Source of the DNA: Saprospiraceae bacterium
Lineage (GTDB): Bacteria > Bacteroidota > Bacteroidia > Chitinophagales > Saprospiraceae
NCBI GenBank assembly: GCA_020846655.1
Contig: JADLDL010000277.1
Location: 1 to 64,000, forward strand
DNA length: 64,000 bases
Direction of reading: 5' to 3'
In this document: in pieces, positions 51,990 through 60,632 of the stretch
How the letters are laid out: each line of letters begins with the position of its first letter
Position numbering within the stretch: position 1 is the first letter of the stretch
Made by a program: the position numbers and the translations under genes
The notes under the pieces: generated by a model
What the model was told of the DNA's origin: nothing
Seen by the model: only the letters and a program-made list of their open reading frames with translations
The model's database searches: none

Positions 51990-52240
51990 ACGACTCCTGC
52001 TCCTGCCACTGCTCCTACCACTGCTCCTCCTACCACTGCTCCTGCTCCTGCCACTGCTCCTCCTGCCACTGCTGCTCCTGCTCCTGCCACTGCTCCTCCT
52101 GCCACTGCCACTGCAAACTGCCTCATGGCGCCAGCCGTTCAATAGCCCAGCCGTTTTCGGTTTGGGAATACAAAATCCGGTCGTGGAGCCGGCTTTCGCG
52201 GCCTTGCCAGAATTCGATATGCGTGGGCAACACGCGATAA
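51971..52240 (+). other. Overlapping Cys/His/Ser-repeat ORF across a tandem repeat
   Basis: ATG 51971 opens an 89-codon frame overlapping the end of the previous gene and the 3' part of pdxH. The tandem repeat in it reads SCSCHCSYHCSSYHCSCSC and continues with about 20 Cys and 9 His within 40 residues. All repeat variants are multiples of 3, so the frame is preserved. The composition suggests a metallothionein-like peptide if expressed, but an expansion of a short DNA motif that happens to be open is the simpler reading. Its tail overlaps pdxH antisense, which lowers confidence. Confidence 0.3.
51994..52114. repeat. Degenerate trinucleotide-phased tandem repeat (CTCCTG/CCACTG)
   Basis: The 121 bases are built from 6-base blocks CTCCTG or CTCCTA, CTCCTC and CCACTG in varying order, beginning CTCCTGCCACTG. 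Lengths are multiples of 3. It fills the gap between the secreted-protein gene and pdxH. It is a candidate for copy-number variation by slippage. Confidence 0.85.
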
Positions 52241-52791
52241 CCGCCCCAAAAAGGCGGCAGCGGCAGCGCTTCGTCGTGTTTGAAGGTTTCGAGCAGTTCC
52301 TGCACCTTGGCTTCGAGCAGGTCGCGCTGGGCAATCACCCGGCTTGGGGGGCTGGCCCAGGCGCCGATCTGACTCCCTTTGGGGCGGCTTTGGAAATAGG
52401 CCAGGGATTCTTCGACCGATACCCGCTCAACGCGGCCTTCGATCCGGACCTGGCGCTCCAGTTCCAGCCAGGTGAACAGGAGGGCTGCCTGCGGATTCTC
52501 GTCCAGTTCCTGGCCTTTCCGGCTTTCATAATTGGTGTAAAAGACAAAGCCCCGCTCGTCGAAGCCTTTGAGCAAGACCGTCCGGGCGCTGGGGCGGCCA
52601 TCTGGGGTAGCAGACGCCAGGGTCATGGCATTGGGTTCGGGCAACGCACTGTTCAGCGCTTCCTGAAACCAGTGCCCAAATTGAGTGATGGGGCTGGGCT
52701 GTACGGCGGTTTCGGAGAGCGATTCCCGTGCATAATTGCGCCGCAAGGCGCTAATATCTATCGAAGCGGATTCGGTGGGCATGGCTAACAT
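52123..52791 (-). CDS. pdxH: Pyridoxamine/pyridoxine 5'-phosphate oxidase
   Basis: Encodes 222 residues of the FMN-dependent PdxH family, which makes pyridoxal phosphate from PNP or PMP. Features: [71 protein letters not shown], and the C-terminal signature [38 protein letters not shown]. Length is normal. ATG 52791 is used; an in-frame ATG at 52782 is equally possible. Its 3' end is only a few bases from the tandem repeat. It is a single gene. Confidence 0.95.
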   Translation of the reverse strand: MLAMPTESASIDISALRRNYARESLSETAVQPSPITQFGHWFQEALNSALPEPNAMTLASATPDGRPSARTVLLKGFDERGFVFYTNYESRKGQELDENPQAALLFTWLELERQVRIEGRVERVSVEESLAYFQSRPKGSQIGAWASPPSRVIAQRDLLEAKVQELLETFKHDEALPLPPFWGGYRVLPTHIEFWQGRESRLHDRILYSQTENGWAIERLAP

Positions 52792-53065
52792 ATTTCCGGC
52801 AAAGTAAAGGCAAGCGGCCTGGAAACCGATATTCCCGAGCCGGTTTTCCGTTCATTTACTCAACAAAATTACCTACGCTGCGCTGGATCGGCGGCGTACC
52901 CGGCAAACGAACCCTGCAACGCCCTTCTTTTTTGCTGTGCGTATGTTTTTTTGTGAAAAATGAAGGCAAGAACGTTCTCTCCGCTTCAAAATCAGGTAAA
53001 TGGCTACTTTTGCCTTCCTTTCCGGCAGGTTTCCGCCGCTCTTTGTTTATCAAATACCATCAGGC

Positions 53066-54349
53066 ATGTCCGACGTAGTTTTTTCCCTCATTCAAAAAGA
53101 ACTTGACCGCCAGCGCCGCGGTGTGGAGCTCATTGCTTCCGAAAATTTTACCAGCCAGGCGGTGATCGACGCCATGGGCTCCTGCCTGACCAACAAATAC
53201 GCGGAAGGGTACCCGGGCCGGCGCTACTACGGTGGCTGTGAAGTGGTGGATGAGGTAGAGCAACTCGCCATCGACCGGATCAAGGAAGTCTTTGGCGCCG
53301 CTTGGGCCAACGTACAACCCCACTCCGGCGCCCAGGCCAATGCAGCAGTGTTCCTGGCCTGCCTGCATCCCGGCGACAAAATCCTGGGCTTCAACCTGGC
53401 CCACGGTGGCCACCTGAGCCACGGCTCGCCGGTCAATTATTCCGGCAAAGTGTACAGCCCGGTGTTCTACGGGGTGGAGGAAGAAACGGGCCGGATCGAT
53501 ATGGACAAGGTCGAGCAACTCGCCCTGCAGGAGCAACCCAAATTGATCATTTGCGGCGCTTCGGCCTATGCCCGCGACTGGGACTACGCCCGGTTCCGGC
53601 AAATTGCCGACCGCGTCGGCGCCCTGCTGCTGGCCGATATTGCCCACCCCGCCGGCCTCATCGCTGCGGGCTTGCTGAACAACCCCATGCAGCACTGCCA
53701 CATCGTGAGCAGTACCACCCACAAAACCCTGCGGGGCCCGCGCGGCGGGATTATCCTGATGGGGCGGGACTTTGACAACCCCTGGGGCCGCACGACCAAA
53801 AAAGGCGCTCCGATTCAGATGTCGAGCATCCTCGACAGCGGTGTGTTCCCCGGCATGCAGGGCGGACCGCTGGAACACGTGATCGCCGCCAAGGCTGTTG
53901 CCTTCGGCGAATTGCTGCAACCGGAATTTAAAACCTACGCCCAACAGGTGATCCGCAACGCCCAGGCTATGGCCGAAGCCTTCACGGCGCGCGGCTACCA
54001 GATCATTTCGGGCGGCACGGACAACCACCTCATGCTCATCGACCTGCGCTCGAAAGGCGTGACCGGCAAAGTGGCCGAAAACGCGCTGGGCGAAGCCGAT
54101 ATCACGGTGAACAAAAACATGATTCCCTTCGATCCCCAACCGCCGATGACCACTTCGGGCATTCGGGTGGGTACGGCGGCCGTAACGACCCGCGGTTTCC
54201 GCGAAGACGATTGCCGCCAGGTGGTAGAATGGATCGACGCTGTGTTGTCGCAGCCCGACAATGCCGCGCAGCACGCCGCCGTTCGGCAGGAGATCAATAC
54301 GTTTATGAAAAATTTCCCGCTGTACGAAAAGACAGCGGTGGTGGCATAA
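53066..54349 (+). CDS. glyA: Serine hydroxymethyltransferase
   Basis: Encodes 427 residues of the SHMT family, which converts serine and tetrahydrofolate to glycine and 5,10-methylene-THF with PLP. Motifs: [69 protein letters not shown], the PLP lysine Lys220 in [18 protein letters not shown], and [17 protein letters not shown] 53066 gives [16 protein letters not shown]; an upstream in-frame start at 53000 is less likely. A TACTTTTG box at 53005-53012 may be its -7 element. A strong terminator follows. Confidence 0.97.
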   Translation: MSDVVFSLIQKELDRQRRGVELIASENFTSQAVIDAMGSCLTNKYAEGYPGRRYYGGCEVVDEVEQLAIDRIKEVFGAAWANVQPHSGAQANAAVFLACLHPGDKILGFNLAHGGHLSHGSPVNYSGKVYSPVFYGVEEETGRIDMDKVEQLALQEQPKLIICGASAYARDWDYARFRQIADRVGALLLADIAHPAGLIAAGLLNNPMQHCHIVSSTTHKTLRGPRGGIILMGRDFDNPWGRTTKKGAPIQMSSILDSGVFPGMQGGPLEHVIAAKAVAFGELLQPEFKTYAQQVIRNAQAMAEAFTARGYQIISGGTDNHLMLIDLRSKGVTGKVAENALGEADITVNKNMIPFDPQPPMTTSGIRVGTAAVTTRGFREDDCRQVVEWIDAVLSQPDNAAQHAAVRQEINTFMKNFPLYEKTAVVA

Positions 54350-54372
54350 CTCCTGCTGCAACTGGTGACAAC

Positions 54373-54415
54373 GCGCGATACCGGGCAAGATGCCCGGCAT
54401 CGCGCGCTCTTGTTT
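54373..54415 (+). terminator. Intrinsic terminator of glyA
   Basis: GCGCGAT-A-CCGGGC pairs with GCCCGG-C-ATCGCGC (54373-54405) around a 5-base loop, giving a 13-pair stem with one mismatch, followed by a T-rich GCTCTTGTTTT. It lies 24 bases after the glyA stop. Confidence 0.88.
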
Positions 54416-54492
54416 TGGGGGTGTATTTCGGGGCCGGGAGTACACTTTTTTGTTTGTCGGGCCCGTTTTGTTTCGGAACAATTGCCTTTTGT

Positions 54493-55161
54493 ATGCCCGC
54501 CAAAACCTTACCCATCCGTTTGATTCAAGGCAGCCTTGCTGCACTGGGCCTGTCGGCTATTGCGTTTTTCACCTGGGTCATGGCCACGATTATATGGCCC
54601 TACACCTCGGGTGCCTTGGACATCGATTTTCTCCAGACAAAGCAGCACATTATCCACCTCCTGCGCTACCGGCTGGCTTTTTACATTCATATTTTTCCGG
54701 CCTTGCTGGTGCTGGCGGCGGGTTTGACACAGTTTTCCGGTGCCGTTTTGCGCCGGGCGCCGGGTTTGCATCGGTGGGTGGGCCGGTTGTACGTGTGGAG
54801 TATCCTGGTTTGTTGCGGGCCGGCGGGTTTGTTGATGGCCTGGTATGCCAATGGCGGCCCCCTTGCGCAGGCCTCCTTTTTGCTCCTGAGCGGCTTGTGG
54901 TGGTGGGTAACCTGGAGGGCTTACAGGGCTATCCGGGTGGGTGATATCCGGGCGCATGGCGCCTGGATGATCCGGAGTTATGCCCTGACCTTGTCGGCGA
55001 TTACGTTGCGGCTGATGCAGTTTGGGCTGGCCATGTACAGCAGCCTGGACCCGGAAACGGCCTATCGCCTGGTCGCCTGGCCCAGTTGGGTGCTGAATTT
55101 GCTCGTTGCGGAATGGCTGTTGCGGCGGACGGCGTGGTTTGCGTGGATCTATGGTCGCTGA
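54493..55161 (+). CDS. DUF2306 membrane protein
   Basis: Encodes 222 residues with six hydrophobic helices. The DUF2306 pattern is visible: RLAFYIHIFPALLVLAAGLT, QFSGAVLRRAPGLHRWVGRL, YVWSILVCCGPAGLLMAWYA, WRAYRAIRVGDIRAHGAWMI (HRxxGR and RxHxxWMxR positions) and LRLMQFGLAMYSSL. The paired His/Arg residues between helices are characteristic, possibly binding a cofactor; function is unknown. ATG 54493 is chosen over the longer frame from 54211, which runs through the glyA antisense end and terminator. Confidence 0.82.
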   Translation: MPAKTLPIRLIQGSLAALGLSAIAFFTWVMATIIWPYTSGALDIDFLQTKQHIIHLLRYRLAFYIHIFPALLVLAAGLTQFSGAVLRRAPGLHRWVGRLYVWSILVCCGPAGLLMAWYANGGPLAQASFLLLSGLWWWVTWRAYRAIRVGDIRAHGAWMIRSYALTLSAITLRLMQFGLAMYSSLDPETAYRLVAWPSWVLNLLVAEWLLRRTAWFAWIYGR

Positions 55162-55183
55162 GGACCGCCAAGTGGATTGCCAT

Positions 55184-55221
55184 AAAAAAGCCGGAGGCTC
55201 TTGCGCTGCAAGAACCTCCGG
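55184..55221 (-). terminator. Bidirectional hairpin terminator
   Basis: CCGGAGG-C-TCTTGC pairs with GCAAGA-AC-CTCCGG (55191-55221) around a 3-base loop; on the minus strand it is followed by six T (55184-55189). A second small stem GCCC/GGGC with CTTTTT lies at about 55226-55246, facing plus. Together they end both the DUF2306 and the 55244 transcripts. Confidence 0.82.
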
Positions 55222-55243
55222 TAGCGCCCAGGCTCCGGGCTTT

Positions 55244-55981
55244 TTATTTGGCGCCGCTTTGTTGAACGACGGGTTCGCGCTTCGCAGCGGGTTGGTCCTT
55301 TATCTTCAGGGGGGCTTCCACGTTGGTTTTTTTCAGGTCAATTTCAGTAGTGGCTACCAGGGTAAGGCCAGTAATTCGATTCCCGTCCACACCTGCGGTA
55401 TCAATATTTTTCTCCCAATTGAGCCAATAGGTTTGCAGCGTTGCGTTCAAATGGCGGTGAATAGTGACCGCCTGGATTTCGTGAAGCGAAAGGCTGGCGA
55501 TTTGGTTTTTGGAAATTAACAAGCCTTCTTTGTCGAATACCGCTACAAAATAGGTAGGCAACTGGTAGCCAAAACGGTGTACGGAAGAGTAGACCACGGC
55601 AATGTGTTTGGCTGTTTCCATTCGCGCGTTGGGCAACAAAACCGGTGCGGAACGGAGCAACCACCGGCTCTTTTTTTCCAAAATAAAATTATGTGGATCC
55701 AAAAAAGGTACTGGCCTTGAAGGGCCCGGGGTGTTGCTACCATCCCAGCTAAGCCCGCTGGTATCCGGCACTTCTTGCTGTGGAAACAGTATTTTGGAAA
55801 GCGATTGTTGCAAATCGGCTACCGGCAAGGCATAGGGCAAGTGGACCAGTGGGAACTGGTTTAAAAATTCTTGGAAAGCCTGATTGGGAGCGGTTGCGAG
55901 ATCAGGCTGCGCATTTCGAGAAAAAGCGGCCAATACGCTGAAGGATATCAAAGTGGCTATACCCAGGATAAAATTTCTCAT
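55244..55981 (-). CDS. Secreted FQxFLxQFP-family protein, paralogue 1
   Basis: Encodes 245 residues. A signal-peptide-like N-terminus (MRNFILGIATLISFSVLAAF) precedes the conserved block FQEFLNQFPLVHLPYALPVA (residues 36-55) and a later block TYFVAVFDKEGLLISKNQIA. The C-terminus is lysine-rich and ends KREPVVQQSGAK, identical to paralogue 2. It aligns with the next two genes over most of their length, including spacing of the Tyr/Phe-rich strands, so they are tandem duplicates. No known family is recognised. It is predicted to be periplasmic or surface exposed. Confidence 0.75.
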   Translation of the reverse strand: MRNFILGIATLISFSVLAAFSRNAQPDLATAPNQAFQEFLNQFPLVHLPYALPVADLQQSLSKILFPQQEVPDTSGLSWDGSNTPGPSRPVPFLDPHNFILEKKSRWLLRSAPVLLPNARMETAKHIAVVYSSVHRFGYQLPTYFVAVFDKEGLLISKNQIASLSLHEIQAVTIHRHLNATLQTYWLNWEKNIDTAGVDGNRITGLTLVATTEIDLKKTNVEAPLKIKDQPAAKREPVVQQSGAK

Positions 55982-56069
55982 GGACGATTCGGTTGCGAGT
56001 CTCTTGAACGGCACAGGGGAAGGCCGGATGGGGCTTGTCTGAGCGGGAACCCATCCGGCTGTGCCAGTT

Positions 56070-56786
56070 TTATTTGGCGCCGCTTTGTTGAACGACGGGT
56101 TCGCGCTTCGCGGCAGGTTTGTTCTTTTTCTTCTGGGGGGCTTCGGCGGGTTTTTTCAAGTCAATTTCAGTAGCGCTGTCGCGGCCCAGGCCGGTAATTT
56201 CATTGCCCAGGGTGCCGTTTTGGTTGAGGTCGTTTTTCCAATGGATCTTGTAGGTCTCCGAATGGGCGATGAGTTGTTCGTCGATTCGGGTGGAGGTGAT
56301 TGCGGTGCGGCTCGTGCTGGCGATGAGGTTGTTGGCCATCAAAATCCCTTTTTTATCAAATACAGCGATCCAGTAGGCATTGTACAGGTGGTTGTATCCC
56401 CGGGATTGGTTGTAGATGACACCTACGTATTGTTCGGTTTCCACGCGGGACACGGGCTCATCAAAAAGCGGAACACGGCTCATCTTGGAGGCCCGGCTCC
56501 CCGGAATAAAGCCCTTCGGGTCATCTACCGATTTACGTTCCGGGATTACGAGTTCTTGAACGTCCAGCGGGTCGCGGTCATCGTCAAGGCGCAGGCCGGC
56601 CATCATGTTGTCTTTGAGTGTTGCGGCGCTCAGCTCGTAGGGCAGGTGGGCGAGGGGAAATTGTTTCAGGAAGGTCTGGAATTCTTGTTCTGTCCCGGGA
56701 GCGGTGGTACTGTTGCTCTGGTAGGAAAAGGCAGCGAGCAGGCCGATGCAGAGGAGGGCGGCTACGCCAAGGGTCATGTTTTTCAT
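56070..56786 (-). CDS. Secreted FQxFLxQFP-family protein, paralogue 2
   Basis: Encodes 238 residues. A signal-like N-terminus (MKNMTLGVAALLCIGLLAAF) is followed by FQTFLKQFPLAHLPYELSAA (36-55), YWIAVFDKKGILMANNLIAS and the tail KREPVVQQSGAK. The 44 bases around its stop codon are identical to those of paralogue 1, and identity continues past the stop, pointing to recent duplication or gene conversion. It is 88 bases upstream of paralogue 1 on the same strand. Function unknown. Confidence 0.78.
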   Translation of the reverse strand: MKNMTLGVAALLCIGLLAAFSYQSNSTTAPGTEQEFQTFLKQFPLAHLPYELSAATLKDNMMAGLRLDDDRDPLDVQELVIPERKSVDDPKGFIPGSRASKMSRVPLFDEPVSRVETEQYVGVIYNQSRGYNHLYNAYWIAVFDKKGILMANNLIASTSRTAITSTRIDEQLIAHSETYKIHWKNDLNQNGTLGNEITGLGRDSATEIDLKKPAEAPQKKKNKPAAKREPVVQQSGAK

Positions 56787-56934
56787 GGTGGGGGCAGTGT
56801 TGAAGGGTGAGGAAAAAGAAGGTGCCAGGGGAGAGGATGTCCATCTGGTCGGGTTTACATAAGTGGTTTAGTTTTTTTGAACGCCACCGCGCATTCCTTT
56901 ATTTCAACATGCCTGGTTTTTGAGTAGGGGCAAT

Positions 56935-56973
56935 AAAAACCCCCGTCCGGGAGCCGCAGTGCCGGACGGGGGT
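56935..56973 (-). terminator. Intrinsic terminator of paralogue 3
   Basis: Minus strand: CCCCCGTCCGG pairs with CCGGACGGGGG (56940-56950 with 56962-56972) around an 11-base loop, followed by five T (complement of 56935-56939). It lies 31 bases after the stop of the gene at 57004. Confidence 0.88.
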
Positions 56974-57003
56974 AGATCAGTAACGATCGGGGTGTGGGGT
57001 GGT

Positions 57004-57687
57004 TTATTTCGCGTCGCCTTTGGTCGAAGCCGTGAGCGAGGAAGGTTTGTAGGACCAGTTTACTTGTTCAACCATGCCACCGCTGGTCAGTTCGAACGAC
57101 TGGCGACCGGCTGGGGTCAGGTTGAGGATGCTGTTGCCGTCGAGGCCGTTGGCCTGGAGGTCTTTCGACCAGTTGATTTCGAAGGCTTGTACTTTGGCGT
57201 GCAGGGTTTCGTCGATCGTAGCGGTCGTCAGGGTAGTGGTATTTACACCCGCAACGAAGTGCGTGGCGATGTGGTTGCCTTGTTTGTCGAAGATAGCGAC
57301 GTGGTAGCTCTTGAAGTTTTTGGTGAGTCCGCGGCCGGTGTTGTACAGCACAGCGTAGTATTCCGGCGTTTCGAAGGAGGCTACCGGCTCCGGGTAAACC
57401 GGCATGCGGCTGAAGCGGGCGCTTTCTTCGAGGGTCGGCAGGAACTGGAAGTATTCCCAGGAAAGGCGCTTGGCTTTCGGAGCGGAAGCGCGTTTTTCCA
57501 GTTGGGCCTGGAGTTCCTCTGCCTGGAACGAGAAGGGCAGGCTGGCTTTAGGAAACTGAGCCAGGAAATCCTGGAACGTCGGTTCAGCCGGAGTGCCGTT
57601 GTTCGTGTTTTTTGCGTTTTGTGCTGTGCTAAGGGTAAAGCCAGCAAAAGCGAAAAAGAAGACCGGGATTAAGAAGATTGATTTCAT
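57004..57687 (-). CDS. Secreted FQxFLxQFP-family protein, paralogue 3
   Basis: Encodes 227 residues, more diverged. A signal peptide (MKSIFLIPVFFFAFAGFTLS, TAQ) precedes FQDFLAQFPKASLPFSFQAE (38-57), YYAVLYNTGRGLTKNFKSYH and VAIFDKQGNHIATHFVAG. The C-terminal tail differs (SSLTASTKGDAK). It has its own terminator, so the three genes are probably transcribed separately or differently. No known family is recognised; the retained motif pattern is the only guide. Confidence 0.75.
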   Translation of the reverse strand: MKSIFLIPVFFFAFAGFTLSTAQNAKNTNNGTPAEPTFQDFLAQFPKASLPFSFQAEELQAQLEKRASAPKAKRLSWEYFQFLPTLEESARFSRMPVYPEPVASFETPEYYAVLYNTGRGLTKNFKSYHVAIFDKQGNHIATHFVAGVNTTTLTTATIDETLHAKVQAFEINWSKDLQANGLDGNSILNLTPAGRQSFELTSGGMVEQVNWSYKPSSLTASTKGDAK

Positions 57688-57781
57688 TTTTTGGATCGGT
57701 TTTGGTTTTGGTGTGTGTATTAATTGAGGCGGCTACTTTACTCTTTTGTTGCTGTCAGGCTGGTAAGGATTGCCGCGGATT

Positions 57782-57817
57782 AAAAAAACCTGCAAGGAGA
57801 ATTACTCGCTTGCAGGT
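57782..57817 (-). terminator. Intrinsic terminator of the ATP-grasp gene
   Basis: ACCTGCAAG (57788-57796) pairs with CTTGCAGGT (57809-57817), with the minus-strand T-run complementary to 57782-57788. It lies 34 bases after the end of the gene at 57851. Confidence 0.85.
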
Positions 57818-57850
57818 ATATTTTCAAACCGCGTGCCAAAAATGACCTGC

Positions 57851-58876
57851 CTACGATTTTTTAACTTTTGAAGCCTTACCGGACCCTGTTTTTACCGCTT
57901 CAGGGGTAGAAGTTGGCAGTAAAACCGGTAACGCACCATTCGCGGCATCTCGAACGTAAGATCCCCACGTTAAATTGTTTGCGCCGTCTTTATGCGACAA
58001 GGCTTTTTCAATAGCCATGTTGGCGGCGTTTTCCACCACCCATTCAAAGTTTTCTTCGCCCACCGAATGCACGTCGGCATCGGGCGCGGGGTTGCAGAAG
58101 TCGATGGCATACGGAATGCCGCCGCGGATGGCAAACTCTACGGTGTTAAAATCGTAGCCCAGGGCGTGGTTGACATTCAGTACGTGGGCGTGCATTTCGG
58201 CGCGAAGTGCGGCAGGAATTTTGTGATCGGCCACATACCGCAGGTGGTGCGGGTTGCGGGGCTCGTAGTCCATGATCCGCACGTATTTGCCGCCCAGGCA
58301 ATAGCAGCGGTAGTAGGCATCGAATTCGATGGCTTCCTGCAGGAGCATCACGAGGGTATCGGTCTCATTGTAGGCGGCAAAGAACTCATCAAAGTTGTTG
58401 ACTTTGTACACGCTTTTCCAGCCGCCGCCCGAGTGGGGTTTCATAAACAAAGGGAAACCACCCAGGTATTCGATCATTTTGTCCCAATCGAGGGGGTATT
58501 TCAGGTTGCGGAAACTCTGGCCGCTGGTGTCGGGCGGCATTTGTTTGGAAGGCAGCAACACTGTTTTGGGCACTGGCATGCCAATTTTGGTGGACAGGCA
58601 GTTGTTGAAAAACTTCTCGTCGGCGCTCCACCAGAACGGGTTGTTCAGGACGGCGGTGCCATTGAGGGCCGCGTTTTTCAGATAGGCCCGGTAAAACGGC
58701 ACGTCCTGGCTGATCCGGTCAAACAGCACGGCGTAGGGGCTCGGCTCGCCCTGCATCAACTCTTCCACCAAGGCGCGTTCGGCATGTATACCCTTGACCT
58801 TCTTGGAGTTGATACGCTCCACAATTGCTTCCGGGAAGGTGTTCTCCTTGCCGTGTAGAATTCCAATTTTCTTCAT
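57851..58876 (-). CDS. ATP-grasp ligase-like protein
   Basis: Encodes 341 residues of the ATP-grasp superfamily. The nucleotide-binding B domain is seen in FPLFMKPHSGGGWKSVYKVN (Lys for ATP) and TLVMLLQEAIEFDAYYRCYC; metal-binding residues are in EFAIRGGIPYAIDFCNPAPD (E-x-F...D-F-x-N). The family joins a carboxylate to an amine or thiol via acyl phosphate; the substrate is unknown. The N-terminus MKKIGILHGKENTFPEAIVE resembles glutathione-synthase-like enzymes. ATG 58876 is chosen; the longer frame has no support. The C-terminal tail is Lys/Ser-rich (GSGKASKVKKS). Confidence 0.82.
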   Translation of the reverse strand: MKKIGILHGKENTFPEAIVERINSKKVKGIHAERALVEELMQGEPSPYAVLFDRISQDVPFYRAYLKNAALNGTAVLNNPFWWSADEKFFNNCLSTKIGMPVPKTVLLPSKQMPPDTSGQSFRNLKYPLDWDKMIEYLGGFPLFMKPHSGGGWKSVYKVNNFDEFFAAYNETDTLVMLLQEAIEFDAYYRCYCLGGKYVRIMDYEPRNPHHLRYVADHKIPAALRAEMHAHVLNVNHALGYDFNTVEFAIRGGIPYAIDFCNPAPDADVHSVGEENFEWVVENAANMAIEKALSHKDGANNLTWGSYVRDAANGALPVLLPTSTPEAVKTGSGKASKVKKS

Positions 58877-58996
58877 CCGTTTTGTTTTTTGAATTTCAAG
58901 ATCTGATGATACGCAAGCGACAAAACTACTCAAATCGGTATGCCCGCCAAATGGCACATGAAAATTTTCCATGTATTCGGCGTCAGCCGGGGGCGT

Positions 58997-59497
58997 TTAG
59001 TTGTCGATCACCGGCGTAACTACCTCATTTTGAGGCTTTGGCGGCACCACAACCCGTTTGGTGACGGTTTGTAATTTCACCTCCTGCCCTTCAAATTTGG
59101 CAAACAGGGATACCTGAAACTCGCCGGTTCGCTGGTACGAATGTTTCAGCCGGCCGTCCTGAAAGGGCTTGCGGCCACTGCCGTCGCCGGGGTCGAGTTC
59201 GTATACGGCGCCCTGTGAAAAATTGGCCATCCGGAACACAAAGGGCTGGCCCACTTCGGGGTATTCTTCGTTCCGGCTGATCAGGTTGCCCGGGATTTTT
59301 TGCAATGGCGCCGAATTGGCCTCCTCGGCATTGCCTTTTTTGGCGCCGGACTGTACCATCGAGCGCTCATCGGAGCGCGACGCCGGTGTTTTCCGGGCCA
59401 ACTGGAGCACCAGTAGCCCCACAGCGCCGATCAGGGCAACGATGACGAGCAGAATGATTTCGCGGTTTTTGCCGGCAGGTCGGTTTGTTTTTTCCAT
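58997..59497 (-). CDS. Membrane-anchored protein with PKD-like domain
   Basis: Encodes 166 residues. A cytosolic basic N-terminus (MEKTNRPAGKNREIILLVIV) contains a membrane helix (IILLVIVALIGAVGLLVLQL), then a linker and an immunoglobulin-like PKD/DUF fold: YELDPGDGSGRKPFQDGRLK, HSYQRTGEFQVSLFAKFEGQ, VTKRVVVPP. The DPGDG..HxY.xxGxFxV pattern matches PKD domains. Topology suggests an extracytoplasmic beta-domain on one helix. ATG 59497 is chosen over the longer frame. The function is unknown; it is divergent from the radical SAM gene, with 108 bases between starts. Confidence 0.75.
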   Translation of the reverse strand: MEKTNRPAGKNREIILLVIVALIGAVGLLVLQLARKTPASRSDERSMVQSGAKKGNAEEANSAPLQKIPGNLISRNEEYPEVGQPFVFRMANFSQGAVYELDPGDGSGRKPFQDGRLKHSYQRTGEFQVSLFAKFEGQEVKLQTVTKRVVVPPKPQNEVVTPVIDN

Positions 59498-59605
59498 AAG
59501 CAATTGTCCGGGCGGCTTGGTGGGAGGTGCCGGTCGCCGGGCGGCGACAAAAGTACGCCACCCCGGGGTGAACTGCAAAAGCCTACCTTTGTTCCAATCC
59601 TGCAC

Positions 59606-60628
59606 ATGACAATCACCTGGAACGACAGCCTGAATTTTGCCCGCAAAATCACTTTGCGCCGCAGCCTCAATTTGGGCCGCGTGCTGGCCTCGTATTACCT
59701 CACCCGCTGGCTGCGCCGCCCCATCCAGTGGGGCCTGCCGGTCACCCTGAGCATCGAACCCACCACGGCCTGCAACCTCCGTTGCCCCGAATGCCCCTCC
59801 GGCCTCCGCTCGTTCACCCGGGCTACCGGCAACCTGAAACCCGATTTTTTCCGGCGCCTGGTCGATGAACTCCAGGCCGATTTGTTTTACCTCTATTTTT
59901 ATTTCCAGGGCGAACCCTACATCCATCCGCAGTTCCTTGATATGGTGCGCTACGCCCACGAGCGCCGCCTGTTTACCGTAACCAGCACCAACGGCCATTT
60001 TCTCGACGACGAAAATGCCCGCCGTACCGTCGAATCGGGCCTCGACCGCCTGATTATTTCGGTGGACGGCACCACACAAGAAACCTACGAGCAGTACCGC
60101 GTGGGCGGCAAGCTCGAGCAGGTGCTGGCCGGCGCGCGGCGCCTCGTCGACTGGAAACGCCGGCTCGGCGCCCGACACCCCCATATTATTTTCCAGTTCC
60201 TAGTGGTGCGCCCCAATGAACACCAGATCGCCGATCTCTACCGCCTGGCCAAAGAAACCGGTGTGAACGAGGTGAAACTAAAAACGGCCCAGGTGTACGA
60301 GTACCGGCAGGGCAACCCGCTGATCCCCACCCAGGACCGCTACGCCCGCTACCGCCAGGACCCCGACGGCCTCTGGCGCCCCAAATTGGTGTTGGCCAAC
60401 CACTGCTGGAAACTCTGGCATTCCTGTGTGGTGACCTGGGATGGCCTGGTGGTGCCCTGCTGTTTTGACAAAGATGCCCAATACCGGCTCGGCAACCTCC
60501 ACACCCAATCCTTTCGCGAGCTTTGGCATAGCCAGGCCTACGAAACTTTTCGCCAAAACCTCCTCAAAGGCCGCGACCAGATCGATATTTGCACCAACTG
60601 TACCGAAGGCTGCCGCGTGTGGGCCTGA
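59606..60628 (+). CDS. Radical SAM/SPASM-domain protein
   Basis: Encodes 340 residues. The CxxxCxxC SAM cluster is at Cys56, Cys60, Cys63 (TTACNLRCPECPSG), followed by a TIM-barrel with YFQGEPYIHPQFLDMVRYAH, TSTNGHFLDDENARRTVESG, DRLIISVDGTTQETYEQYRV. A C-terminal SPASM-like domain has CCFDKDAQYRLGNLHTQSFR and CTNCTEGCRVWA. Such enzymes modify peptides or proteins (anSME-like, maturases); no precursor peptide is next door. ATG 59606 is chosen; TACCTTTG at 59584-59591 may be its -7 box. Confidence 0.9.
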   Translation: MTITWNDSLNFARKITLRRSLNLGRVLASYYLTRWLRRPIQWGLPVTLSIEPTTACNLRCPECPSGLRSFTRATGNLKPDFFRRLVDELQADLFYLYFYFQGEPYIHPQFLDMVRYAHERRLFTVTSTNGHFLDDENARRTVESGLDRLIISVDGTTQETYEQYRVGGKLEQVLAGARRLVDWKRRLGARHPHIIFQFLVVRPNEHQIADLYRLAKETGVNEVKLKTAQVYEYRQGNPLIPTQDRYARYRQDPDGLWRPKLVLANHCWKLWHSCVVTWDGLVVPCCFDKDAQYRLGNLHTQSFRELWHSQAYETFRQNLLKGRDQIDICTNCTEGCRVWA

Positions 60629-60632
60629 GCAA

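Noticed and set aside
51897..52334. Ser/Arg/Gly-repeat ORF on the minus strand across the tandem repeat
   Set aside because: It is the complement of the same CTCCTG blocks and overlaps pdxH in another frame; no independent evidence.
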